DNA of 64,000 nucleotides from Flavobacterium tegetincola DSM 22377 (GTDB taxonomy: Bacteria; Bacteroidota; Bacteroidia; Flavobacteriales; Flavobacteriaceae), in the NCBI RefSeq assembly GCF_000425485.1, contig NZ_KE384387.1, forward strand, positions 1 to 64,000. Direction: 5' to 3'. Of this stretch, positions 1 to 7,304 are shown piece after piece. Made by a program: the position numbers and the translations under genes. Each line of letters starts with the position of its first letter. Position 1 is the first letter of the stretch. The notes beneath the pieces are model-generated. The model searched no databases and was not told the DNA's origin. It saw only the letters and a list, made by a program, of their open reading frames with translations.

Positions 1-1
1 C

Positions 2-1810
2 CATAGAGCTGGTGAGTATACTGTAACTGCTACAGATGCTAATGGTTGTGTTAATACTGCAAGTCAAACTATTAGCGTAAGCCCGAGATTAACCTTAAAT
101 ACAATTCCAGTTATTCCACCAGCTTGCGAAGGTTCTAGTTTCACAATCAATTCTATCGCTACTATTACTAATGTAAACAGAACCAATTCTTGGCCTTATT
201 TCGCACTCTCTGCTGGTAATTCAAATGATATTTCTTATGCTTGGTCAGGTCCAAACGGTTTTACTTCTTCGTCAAGTAATGCTTCAGTAAGCAATGCATC
301 AATGAACAACGCAGGGACATATTCACTTACCGTTACAGGTCCGGGTGGATGTACTAAATCTGCAGATAGAAATATTATCATTAATCCACTTCCTACTATC
401 GAACTTGCAGCTTCCGCAGCAGTTTGTGTAGGTTCTGATATAACTTTAACTGCAACTAGCAATGGAACTATTTTGTCTTGGTTTAGAAATGGTACATTTT
501 TAGCCTTCGGATCTTCATACACAATTTCTTCTGCTGATATGTCAGATGCTGGTTCGTATACATTCAGAGCTAGAAGCAATAACCTATGTGTTGTCGAACA
601 ATCTATTGACGTTACGGTAAATGCAGTTCCAACATTATTAGAAATTATGATTGCACCCGTTTGTTCTGGCAGTTCGGCTACTGTAGTTTTAACAGGGTTA
701 CTACCTACAACTAATGGCATTGCAACTTATTCCATTAATGGCGGAGCTCCTCAAATCGAAAGCGGAATATCTGATGGAAATGGAAGGTTTTCTTTCAATA
801 CGCCAACTTTGGGTATGGGACAAAACAATTATACAGTTGAAATTCTTAGCATCACAAATATAGAAACTGGTTGTTTTACTAACTTTACAGGTAAAACGGC
901 AATTCTAAAAGTAAATCCGAATCCTTCGTTATCAACTATTGAGACGAGCCCTATTTGCTCTGGTAGTCCAGCTACAATTCTTTTATCTGGCTTATTGCCA
1001 AATACAAACGGCACTGCAACCTATACCATCAATGGCGGGATTACTCAATTTCAAGCAAGTGGAGTTTCGTCTTCACAAGGAACTTTCAGCTTCCAAACTG
1101 ACCCACTACCTGCAGCTGCAAATGGATTTACAATTAACATCATAAAAATTAGAAATGTTGATACATCTTGTGAAACTTCGTTCACTAATAAAACAGTCAC
1201 TTTAATAGTGAATGCATCACCTACATTAGCAGCTATTACAATAGCACCTATTGTCAAGAACAATAAAGCTACCGTTGTATTATCTGGCTTACTTAAAAAT
1301 CAGCTAGGTACGGCGACTTATACTGTAAATGGAGGAAGTGAACAGCAAGCTTCTGGAACATCAACTTCAGCTGGAACATTTAGTTTTCAAACGCCTACTT
1401 TGGGTGTGGCACAGAATGGATGGATTGTTAGAATAATCAGTATCAAAAATAATGATAACTTATGCGAAACTGCATTCAGCAATATGCAAGCTCCATTAGC
1501 TGTAACAAACTCATTACGAAGCGAAAACACTCCTACGGTCTCTAATAACGAAGTAATAGCACCAACATTCGGATTGCAAAACCAAGCAAAAATTGATATC
1601 GTTCTATATCCTAACCCAGCTAGCGATGTATTAAATATCGAAACAGCTTTGGAAGTTCAATCTGTAATAATGTTAAACATTAATGGACAGATAGTACTTT
1701 CTTCTAATCAAAAGCAAGTTAATGTTTCGGCTTTGCCTGCTGGTATTTATATGGTACAAATCAAAGATGCAGCTGACAACGTAACCACTAAAAAAATTAT
1801 TATTAAATAA
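2..1810 (+). CDS. T9SS type A cargo protein with Ig-like repeats (5' end outside window)
   Basis: The frame is open from the first bases of the window to the stop at 1810, so the N-terminus and signal peptide lie upstream. The visible 602 residues begin with two Ig-like/PKD-like modules (motifs such as AGTYSLTV and AGSYTF). Three clearly homologous repeats of about 100 residues follow (roughly nt 630-915, 920-1215 and 1220-1505), each with a pattern like GTATYTINGG. The last ~75 residues form a type A T9SS sorting domain: YPNPASDVLNI, a GQIV turn, LPAGIYMVQI and a C-terminal KKIIIK. Such proteins are secreted by the Por system and attached to the cell surface. The ligand cannot be inferred. 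A strong terminator follows. Confidence 0.85.
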   Translation, partial: HRAGEYTVTATDANGCVNTASQTISVSPRLTLNTIPVIPPACEGSSFTINSIATITNVNRTNSWPYFALSAGNSNDISYAWSGPNGFTSSSSNASVSNASMNNAGTYSLTVTGPGGCTKSADRNIIINPLPTIELAASAAVCVGSDITLTATSNGTILSWFRNGTFLAFGSSYTISSADMSDAGSYTFRARSNNLCVVEQSIDVTVNAVPTLLEIMIAPVCSGSSATVVLTGLLPTTNGIATYSINGGAPQIESGISDGNGRFSFNTPTLGMGQNNYTVEILSITNIETGCFTNFTGKTAILKVNPNPSLSTIETSPICSGSPATILLSGLLPNTNGTATYTINGGITQFQASGVSSSQGTFSFQTDPLPAAANGFTINIIKIRNVDTSCETSFTNKTVTLIVNASPTLAAITIAPIVKNNKATVVLSGLLKNQLGTATYTVNGGSEQQASGTSTSAGTFSFQTPTLGVAQNGWIVRIISIKNNDNLCETAFSNMQAPLAVTNSLRSENTPTVSNNEVIAPTFGLQNQAKIDIVLYPNPASDVLNIETALEVQSVIMLNINGQIVLSSNQKQVNVSALPAGIYMVQIKDAADNVTTKKIIIK

Positions 1811-1867
1811 ATGATTTTTTTAAACTAAGGCTAGGCGATTACAAAGATTTAATTAGCCTATTGTACT

Positions 1868-1906
1868 AAACACTTGCAAGAAAATACTTGCAAGTGTTTT
1901 TTTTTT
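1868..1906 (+). terminator. Rho-independent terminator of the T9SS gene
   Basis: A 13-bp perfect stem (AAACACTTGCAAG with CTTGCAAGTGTTT), a 6-nt loop and a run of T. It lies 58 bp after the stop codon at 1810. Confidence 0.85.
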
Positions 1907-2066
1907 ACTGCACTTGTAATGGATTTAATTGTGCTATTGCCATCAACCAAACTTTCCTGTATTTCAGGCGGAGAACACATTTGAGATTTATTGCTATAAT
2001 TTAAAATTAGATTTTGTTTAAGCATAGAGTTTTCAGGAAAACTTATATAAAATTACGGGAGTAAAA

Positions 2067-2237
2067 ATGTATGAACTAGACGAAAAAGCAAAGACGCTTA
2101 CCGTTTTCTATAATGGAAAAAAGACAAATTTAGATAAAATAAAAACTGCGATCACGAAACTTGGTTATGATGCAGATGAAATGAAAGCAGATGCGGAAGC
2201 ATATGAAAAACTTGATGGATGCTGTAAAAAAGCATAA
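2067..2237 (+). pseudogene. N-terminally truncated heavy-metal-associated (HMA) domain protein
   Basis: The 56-residue frame starts MYELDEKAKTLTVFYNGKKT and ends KLDGCCKKA. This matches the second half of small flavobacterial HMA proteins, including their GYDAD segment and CC-containing tail. The normal N-terminal half, with signal peptide and the metal-binding CxxC loop, is absent. In-frame codons upstream read ENLYKITGVK, which fits the family just before MYELDEK, but a TAG at 2025-2027 closes the frame. It is therefore probably a remnant that lost its CxxC. The stop codon TAA (2235-2237) directly abuts the IS3 element, whose target duplication overlaps the last base of the stop. A short functional peptide cannot be excluded. 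Confidence 0.6.
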
Positions 2238-2290
2238 ATTGTCTAGTCCTAAATAAACGATACAGATTATTTAAGATTTAAAGTTAATAA

Positions 2291-3211
2291 TTAAAGTTGA
2301 GCAATGAGGTCATTGCTCAACTTTTTTGATTTATAGGTTTTCATTACTATTTTATTTTGACTGTGCATTTGATTTGGAGTTAGCATGTGGTTTGATAAAT
2401 GTGGTCTTTTTTGATTATAAATTTCAATTGATTCTCTTATGATTTGCTTCTTAATCATTAAATTTGCTTCATATTTAGCGATATTAAACTCTTGTTTTAA
2501 AATTCCATTTATCCTTTCTGCTACTGCATTTTCGTAAGGATCATACTTTTCAGTCAAACTCGCTTTAACTCCATTTTGAGCAAGTAATTTTTGGTAGTCA
2601 TTTGAGCAATATTGTAAACCTCTGTCCGAATGGTGTATTAGCGGCTGTTCTTTATAACATCTATTTTTCAGTGCCATGTCCAATGCTTTTAATGAGCCTT
2701 CTACACACAAGCTATTAGAGACGTTAAAACCTACAATTTTCTTTGAATAAGCATCTGTAATTAATGCTAAATAACTTGGGTTATCCCTTCTTCCAACGTA
2801 AGTAATATCGCTAACCCAAACTTGTTCTGGATTATTAATTTTTAGGTTACAAACTTTATTCTTATGCTTTCTAAACCTGTGATGTGAGTCTGTCGTCACA
2901 TGATACGATTTCCTTGGAATAATAAGTAAATGGTTGGCTTTAAGTATTCTAAAGAGCTTGTCTCTTCCAATGTTTATCTTTTTTAAATCATCTTCTAATA
3001 AATAATATAGTTTTCTTGTTCCTAAACGGCGCATTTTAATTCTTAATGCACGAACCAAATTGATGACTTGCTGTGCTAATAATTGTTTGCGCAGTTTTGA
3101 TTTTTTAATACGATAATATACCTGTCTATTAACCCCAAGTAATCCGCAAGTTGAAACTATTGTTTCTTTGGTTTGCTCTCGGTATCGTTCGATAATTTGG
3201 GTGTATAATTT
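2291..3211 (-). CDS. IS3-family transposase OrfB (DDE integrase domain)
   Basis: This is the catalytic half of the transposase. The frame extends upstream of the first TTG codon (3058) and reads TIVSTCGLLGVNRQVYYR then RRLGTRKLYYLL, the typical HTH_21-like start of IS3 OrfB. It is therefore best read as the -1 frameshift continuation of orfA from a slippery A6T run at 3214-3208. The DDE residues lie in VWVSDITYV, IHHSDRGLQYCS and YDPYENAVAERING. About 307 codons remain after the shift. It acts on the inverted ends of this element. No internal stops are seen. Confidence 0.92.
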   Translation of the reverse strand, partial: KLYTQIIERYREQTKETIVSTCGLLGVNRQVYYRIKKSKLRKQLLAQQVINLVRALRIKMRRLGTRKLYYLLEDDLKKINIGRDKLFRILKANHLLIIPRKSYHVTTDSHHRFRKHKNKVCNLKINNPEQVWVSDITYVGRRDNPSYLALITDAYSKKIVGFNVSNSLCVEGSLKALDMALKNRCYKEQPLIHHSDRGLQYCSNDYQKLLAQNGVKASLTEKYDPYENAVAERINGILKQEFNIAKYEANLMIKKQIIRESIEIYNQKRPHLSNHMLTPNQMHSQNKIVMKTYKSKKLSNDLIAQL

Positions 3212-3597
3212 TTTCTTATTTGTATATCGTATTCTTTTTCAGCCATATCAACTAGCATATCAAAAATAATAACTTTCTTATCAGCTCGCTCGGCAAGGTG
3301 TTCCGCTCGCGATTTCTGTTTCTTTAGCAGCTTCACTTGAACTTCTAATTCAGTAATTCTCTGTTCTGGAGTCTTGGTCATAGTGGTAATGGATAAGTTT
3401 TCCCAATCAAATGTACCATATTTTCTTAACCATTGAGTAATTGTAGATCTGGCTTGGATACCAAATTTGAGGTGAGCATCCAATCTATTGAGTCGTCCAG
3501 ATTCAATATCATTAACCAATTGAAGTTTAAAAGAAAGCGAATAATCTTTTTGGGTTTTCTTCTCATGCCCTTTGTTTTCTGATGTTTTCATATACAC
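3157..3597 (-). CDS. IS3-family OrfA (helix-turn-helix DNA-binding subunit)
   Basis: This 146-residue protein has an N-terminal helix-turn-helix region (FKLQLVNDIESGRLN... ARSTITQWLRKYG) and a leucine/charged coiled coil (TPEQRITELEVQVKLLKKQK), as in IS3-family OrfA proteins that bind the element ends and dimerise. Its last 18 or so codons overlap orfB in another frame. At 3214-3208 the minus strand reads A AAA AAT in the orfA phase, a candidate -1 slippery heptamer that would give the OrfAB fusion transposase. Confidence 0.9.
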   Translation of the reverse strand: MYMKTSENKGHEKKTQKDYSLSFKLQLVNDIESGRLNRLDAHLKFGIQARSTITQWLRKYGTFDWENLSITTMTKTPEQRITELEVQVKLLKKQKSRAEHLAERADKKVIIFDMLVDMAEKEYDIQIRKNYTPKLSNDTESKPKKQ

Positions 3598-3643
3598 TCT
3601 GATTTAGTGTATCGCTATATTAGGACGTGACAAATTTTCAAAT

Positions 3644-3679
3644 AAAAAAATCGGAACTGTGAGGTTCCGATTTTTTTTT
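3644..3679. terminator. Bidirectional terminator between IS3 and metK
   Basis: Stem TCGGAAC/GTTCCGA (3651-3657 with 3664-3670) flanked by A-run and T-run, so it can stop transcription from either side. It serves metK on the minus strand. Before the IS insertion it lay directly behind the HMA gene on the plus strand. Confidence 0.8.
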
Positions 3680-3700
3680 GCACTATATGTTGAGATACTT

Positions 3701-4987
3701 TTAAATATTAAAAGCAGCTTTAACTTTATCAACAAAGTCTAATTGCTCCCAAGTAAACAAGTCAACTGTAACCGTTTTTGTGTCTCCATAAGGATTGGTA
3801 AATTCTTTAGTTACCGTTCTTGGCGTTCTTCCCATATGTCCGTAAGCAGCGGTTTCGCTGTAAATTGGGTTTCTTAATTTCAAACGTTGTTCGATGAAGT
3901 AAGGTCGCATGTCAAACAATTCTTCTACTTTTTTAGCAATTTCACCATTAGTCATGTTCACTTTTGCAGTTCCGTAAGTATCTACAAAGATTCCCATAGG
4001 TTTTGCAACACCAATTGCATACGAAACTTGTACTAATATTTCATCAGCAACACCTGCAGCAACTAAGTTCTTAGCAATGTGACGCGTTGCATAAGCAGCA
4101 GAACGGTCTACTTTACTTGGGTCTTTGCCAGAGAAAGCACCACCACCGTGAGCTCCTTTTCCACCGTAAGTATCTACAATGATTTTTCTTCCTGTCAAAC
4201 CAGTATCGCCATGAGGTCCACCGATAACAAAAACACCAGTTGGGTTGATGTGGTACACAATGTCATCATTAAATAAATGAACATATTGTGGATATTTCGC
4301 TTTAATCCTAGGAATAAGAATCGATTTTAGATCAGCATTAATCTTCACAAGCATCTCATCATTTGCAGCATCTTTGTCTGCTCTTGAGTTTGACTTTGGT
4401 TTTACAAAATCATCATGTTGTGTCGAGATCACAATTGCTTTAATCAATTGTGGTTTGTTATCATCTGAATATTCTAAAGTTACTTGAGATTTTGCATCGG
4501 GACGTAAATAAGTGATTTCGTTATTCTCGCGACGCAATTCAGCGAGTTCTTGTAGTAATTTGTGTGATAAATCTAATGCCAATGGCATATAATCTTCTGT
4601 TTCGTTGGTTGCATACCCAAACATCATACCTTGGTCACCGGCGCCTTGATCTTCTGGATTACTTCGGTCTACACCTTGATTGATGTCGTTAGATTGTTCG
4701 TGAATTGCAGAAAGAATACCACAAGAATTGGCATCAAACATGTATTCGCTTTTGTTGTAACCAATTTTTCTAATCACTTCTCGAGCGATTTCTTGAACGT
4801 CAAGATAGGTTTTTGACTTTACTTCACCGGCCAAAATCACTTGACCTGTAGTTACTAAAGTTTCGCAAGCGACCTTCGAATTCGGGTCAAAAGCCAAAAA
4901 ATTATCAATTAATGCGTCTGAAATTTGATCTGCTATCTTATCTGGGTGTCCTTCACTAACAGATTCTGAGGTAAATAAATAAGCCAT
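3701..4987 (-). CDS. metK: S-adenosylmethionine synthetase
   Basis: Makes S-adenosylmethionine from methionine and ATP in the cytoplasm. The 428-residue protein begins [21 protein letters not shown] with the conserved GHPDK loop, and contains the ATP-binding segment [13 protein letters not shown] and the glycine-rich loop [19 protein letters not shown]. It is slightly longer than the E. coli enzyme, as usual in flavobacteria. It is transcribed alone, from a good flavobacterial promoter through a SAM-II-like aptamer (5045-5094), so SAM probably represses its own synthesis. A bidirectional terminator follows at 3644-3679. Confidence 0.98.
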   Translation of the reverse strand: MAYLFTSESVSEGHPDKIADQISDALIDNFLAFDPNSKVACETLVTTGQVILAGEVKSKTYLDVQEIAREVIRKIGYNKSEYMFDANSCGILSAIHEQSNDINQGVDRSNPEDQGAGDQGMMFGYATNETEDYMPLALDLSHKLLQELAELRRENNEITYLRPDAKSQVTLEYSDDNKPQLIKAIVISTQHDDFVKPKSNSRADKDAANDEMLVKINADLKSILIPRIKAKYPQYVHLFNDDIVYHINPTGVFVIGGPHGDTGLTGRKIIVDTYGGKGAHGGGAFSGKDPSKVDRSAAYATRHIAKNLVAAGVADEILVQVSYAIGVAKPMGIFVDTYGTAKVNMTNGEIAKKVEELFDMRPYFIEQRLKLRNPIYSETAAYGHMGRTPRTVTKEFTNPYGDTKTVTVDLFTWEQLDFVDKVKAAFNI

Positions 4988-5030
4988 AAATTAATTTTAA
5001 TTTACAGAGGAAAAATAATTGCAGGATATA

Positions 5031-5055
5031 GCTAAAGGAGGTTTTCTGCTTTAGC
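5031..5055 (-). promoter_or_regulatory. Hairpin overlapping the 3' side of the metK aptamer (possible expression platform)
   Basis: GCTAAAG on the minus strand (5055-5049), which is the 3' conserved segment of the aptamer, can instead pair with CTTTAGC (5037-5031): a 7-bp stem with an 11-nt loop. Exclusive pairing with the pseudoknot or with this hairpin would be a simple switch. The link to metK translation is inference. Confidence 0.4.
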
Positions 5056-5094
5056 ATTTTTTTAATGAGGTTGCAATCAGTCAAATTTTTCCTC
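5045..5094 (-). ncRNA. SAM-II-like riboswitch aptamer upstream of metK
   Basis: On the minus strand the RNA has GAGG (5094-5091) pairing with CCUC (5070-5067), an inner segment AUUUGACUGAUUGCAA, an A-rich connector and then UGCUAAAG (5056-5049). The order and key letters (AUUUxAC..AUUGCAA, P1 3' strand, A-rich loop, GCUAAA) follow the SAM-II H-type pseudoknot consensus as I remember it. SAM-II binds S-adenosylmethionine, and its position in front of metK fits. A covariance-model search would settle the assignment. Confidence 0.75.
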
Positions 5095-5108
5095 TCGATT
5101 TTAGAGTG

Positions 5109-5138
5109 CAAATGTATAAAATGAAATTGGATTCCAAA
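5109..5138 (-). promoter_or_regulatory. metK promoter (Bacteroidota type)
   Basis: On the minus strand TTTG (5138-5135), an 18-nt spacer and TACATTTG (5116-5109) match the TTTG/TAnnTTTG consensus of Bacteroidota. The start site would fall at about 5102-5104, just before the SAM-II-like aptamer. Confidence 0.75.
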
Positions 5139-5320
5139 TGAAAAAATCTTTTTTTTGCAAAACTTTATACTTTGTACAATTTTTAAATACGTAGTATTTA
5201 ATAATATAAAGCTTGTTCTTTAGAATGTTAAAGTTTGGGACTTTGTTTTTTTTATTGAAAAATAGTTCAGAAGTTTGTGCCAACGAAAAGAAATAAAAAA
5301 TGAAATTAACTATTTGCAAT

Positions 5321-5368
5321 ATGTATCGAATGATGTGGATTTATCCGCAGAGTCTTTCTATTGCTTAA
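5321..5368 (+). CDS. Leader peptide 1 (Met-rich) of a tandem attenuator
   Basis: A 15-codon frame, MYRMMWIYPQSLSIA, ends at TAA 5366-5368. It contains three Met codons and one Trp. GCAGAG inside it (5347-5352) is complementary to CTCTGC (5394-5399), the 5' arm of the hairpin terminator that follows. An antiterminator/terminator choice controlled by translation is therefore possible. It is weaker than the second module because the Met codons lie close to the antiterminator strand. No ribosome-binding site or promoter was recognised with confidence. Confidence 0.4.
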   Translation: MYRMMWIYPQSLSIA

Positions 5369-5390
5369 TTTTTAATTTGCCAAATATAGA

Positions 5391-5421
5391 AACCTCTGCC
5401 GAAATGCAGAGGTTTTTTTTT
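5391..5421 (+). terminator. Attenuator hairpin 1
   Basis: A 9-bp perfect stem (AACCTCTGC with GCAGAGGTT), a 6-nt loop, then a T run to 5421. Its 5' arm can alternatively pair with 5347-5352 inside leader peptide 1. The bases after it (TTTTTTTTTGCTCTAATTT) recur after hairpin 2, suggesting the two modules are duplicates. Confidence 0.7.
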
Positions 5422-5502
5422 GCTCTAATTTTACTTTCAAAATCAATTAATACAATTAAAAATATGCTTTTAAATATTCAAAATAGAACAATGCAATATT
5501 AT

Positions 5503-5562
5503 ATGATGATGTGCACCATGTGCAACATCCCACTTGCCTATTGCCAAAACCGGAATACTTAA
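5503..5562 (+). CDS. Met/Cys-rich leader peptide in front of metY
   Basis: A 19-residue frame, MMMCTMCNIPLAYCQNRNT, ends at TAA 5560-5562. Four of the first six residues are Met; Cys is at positions 4, 7 and 14. These are the two sulfur amino acids expected to report on metY, the downstream sulfhydrylase. Inside the frame, CCAAA (5544-5548) and GGAAT (5552-5556) can pair with the 5' arm of the terminator at 5586. A ribosome stalled at the Met/Cys codons would leave this strand free and allow read-through. A ribosome reaching the stop would cover it, and the terminator would form. This is classical amino-acid attenuation, inferred from sequence only. Confidence 0.65.
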   Translation: MMMCTMCNIPLAYCQNRNT

Positions 5563-5585
5563 TCGTAGTGCTATACTAGATTTCT

Positions 5586-5624
5586 AAATCCCTTTGGTAA
5601 AACAACCAAAGGGATTTTTTTTTG
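5586..5624 (+). terminator. Attenuator hairpin 2 upstream of metY
   Basis: A near-perfect 13-bp stem (AAATCCCTTTGGT with ACCAAAGGGATTT), a 6-nt loop and a run of T. It lies 24 bp after the stop of the Met/Cys leader peptide and 56 bp before the metY start, so it terminates within the leader and not after a gene. Confidence 0.85.
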
Positions 5625-5679
5625 CTCTAATTTCAAATACAATAAATAATAAATATTCTTTAATTAAAATTCAAAAATC

Positions 5680-6441
5680 ATGAGTACACAAAAATTTTCA
5701 ACCAATGCTTTACATGCAGGACACGATGTTTCTAAAAATGCTGGAACACGTGCCATTCCTATCTATCAAACCTCTTCGTATGTGTTTAATAATTCCGATC
5801 ATGCGGCAAATTTATTTGAATTAACGGAACCAGGATTTATTTATACGCGATTAAATAATCCTACAAATGATATTCTCGAGCAACGATTAGCAAAACTGGA
5901 AGGCGGTATTGGCGGTGTAGTTACTTCATCTGGAACAGCTGCAATTGCAACTACTTTGTTGACGCTTTTAAAAGCGGGCGATCACATTGTCGCTTCAAGT
6001 AGCTTGTATGGTGGAACGTATAATTTATTAAAAGTGACGCTACCTCGATTAGGTATTCAAACCACGTTTGTGGATCCATCCAATCCTGAGAATTTTACTA
6101 AGGCTTCACAGGAAAACACAAAAACCTATTTTATTGAAAGTTTAGGGAATCCAAAGTTGGATGTATTGGATATTGAGGCAATTTCCAAAGAAGCAAAAGC
6201 ATTTAAAGCGCCTTTAATTGTTGATAATACCGTGGCAACGCCGTATTTGCTTCAGCCAATTAGTTATGGTGCCGATATCGTAATTCACTCGCTTACCAAA
6301 TATATTACTGGAAACGGGACTTCGTTAGGTGGTGTTATCATCGATGCTGGAAAATTTGATTGGTCAAACGGAAAATTCCCTGAATTTACGGAATCTTCTG
6401 CAGGTTATCACGATTGCAATAATAAAATTCCTTTTTGTTAG
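5680..6441 (+). pseudogene. metY: Truncated O-acetylhomoserine aminocarboxypropyltransferase (metY)
   Basis: The intact enzyme uses PLP to make homocysteine or methionine precursors from O-acetylhomoserine and sulfide. Residues 1 to ~244 are a good MetY: FSTNALHAGHD at the start, SSGTAAIATTLLTLLKAGDH, the PLP-contacting VDNTVATPYLLQP, and the Schiff-base lysine in HSLTKYITGNGTSLGG (about residue 204). Homology ends after TESSAGYH near nt 6412. Nine unrelated codons and a stop follow. MetY is normally about 430 residues, so ~40% of the protein (the whole C-terminal domain) is missing. The 5' control region with two attenuators is retained. A catalytically active product is unlikely. Confidence 0.9.
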
Positions 6442-6635
6442 ATTCAAAAAGTTTACCCTCTAGTAAATAGGTAAAGTAGGCGTTTTCGTGATAATGCCAG
6501 TTTACTTTATTATGGGTATAGGCAGTATCCGTTATAATGATATTTTCAAAAGTCGACTTTTGGTAATGTGTTCCGAAAAACTCTCCTTTTTTTAATTAGT
6601 TCATCTGTTAATTGTTTGTGCGGTATAATGACGGG
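6412..6635 (-). pseudogene. Fragment of an AraC-family regulator (N-terminal cupin part)
   Basis: Read on the minus strand, about 74 codons encode HKQLTDELIKKGEFFGTHYQ followed by NWHYHENAYFTYLLEGKLFE. This resembles the sensory cupin domain of AraC-type transcription factors. There is no in-frame ATG before a TGA at 6638-6636, and the frame runs into metY at about 6412, so the C-terminal AraC DNA-binding domain is absent. The junction coincides with the metY break. The fragment was therefore brought in by, or left over from, the rearrangement that destroyed metY. Confidence 0.6.
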
Positions 6636-7028
6636 TCATTTATCGAAGCTCTATTTTACTTCTTTGTGGATTAGCTATCAAATATATAGAAAATTACCCG
6701 TTTGTGCAGTTTTTTAATGAACAGCGTTGGTAATTATTAAAGCTATTCAATAGCAATAACCGCCACTTTATAATTTTATGAAAATAAGAACAGATTACAA
6801 TTTTGCACTACTACGATGGAGCAGTTCCTCTCGAAGACAAACCCATCATATTCTTTAATTGATCTTCCGATTTTTCAATTTAAATATGACGTTGTGAGGT
6901 TTGAAAGTCTATCATCTTGGAATTACTACCTGTTTAAAAAAGATTACAGATTTTCTCATTTACTAAAAACCAGCATGAACAATTTCATATTTGTATCATC
7001 TCTAAATGAATTGACATCTAGAAATTGA
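6636..7028. other. Unassigned segment inside the metY-hom deletion scar
   Basis: About 390 bp with no recognisable gene. A 70-codon frame at 6816-7028 (+) and short pieces such as YYDGAVPLEDKPIIFFN (+) or CEKRQFLDVNSFRDD (-) look like fragments but match no family I know. No terminator or RNA element was recognised. Confidence 0.5.
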
Positions 7029-7172
7029 CGTTTTTCACAATTTGCAAAATCCTATGGAGAAATCCCTATTGTCATTCAAGGTGCAGGTGCGGGAAGCGAA
7101 GTTACCGCTCGCGGTGTATTGCAAGATATACTTAAAATAGCCGAAAAAATTAAAATCAAAGACACCATTTGA
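7029..7172 (+). pseudogene. 3' remnant of homoserine dehydrogenase (hom/thrA C-terminus)
   Basis: The last 48 codons of a homoserine dehydrogenase: KSYGEIPIVIQGAGAGSEVT, then ARGVLQDILKIAEK and a stop at 7170-7172. The VIQGAGAG.VTA.GV.GDIL pattern is the C-terminal signature of homoserine dehydrogenase, including the aspartokinase-fused form. The rest of the gene is absent, with a TGA in frame just before 7029. In flavobacteria metY, metX and a hom/thrA gene often lie in a row, so this and the metY 5' part mark the two edges of a deletion. Confidence 0.75.
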
Positions 7173-7276
7173 TTGTAAATAAATCGGTGTAAATACGGTA
7201 TCGTAGATATATATTCTTAAAAACAGTGTTTTGCAATCAAAGTTCAGAAAATATTTCTGTTTCTTAAATAAACTAC

Positions 7277-7284
7277 TATCTTTG
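7277..7284 (+). promoter_or_regulatory. -7 element of the metH operon promoter
   Basis: TATCTTTG is a perfect TAnnTTTG element and sits about 20 bp upstream of the SAM-I aptamer. The -33 region is weak (no clear TTTG at the expected distance). Confidence 0.65.
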
Positions 7285-7304
7285 CCTTGTTCCTAAATAT
7301 TTTG

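Larger units (their letters stand above)
2240..3632 (-). mobile_element. IS3-family insertion sequence, apparently complete
   Basis: The element is 1,393 bp. The ends are imperfect inverted repeats of about 25 bp, both starting TGTC and sharing GTCCTAA and CGATACA (19 of 25 positions match). It is flanked by a 3-bp direct repeat AAT (2237-2239 and 3633-3635), as expected for IS3-family target duplication. It encodes orfA and orfB on the minus strand in the -1 frameshift arrangement. Both reading frames are intact, so it may still be active. It inserted directly after the stop codon of the HMA remnant and separated it from the hairpin terminator at 3644-3679. Confidence 0.93.

Noticed and set aside
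5101..5319. A 72-aa minus-strand frame upstream of metK
   Set aside because: AT-rich low-complexity sequence covering the metK promoter, with no family features.
6816..7028. A 70-aa plus-strand protein in the metY-hom scar
   Set aside because: No homology or signal recognised, and it lies wholly within rearranged debris.
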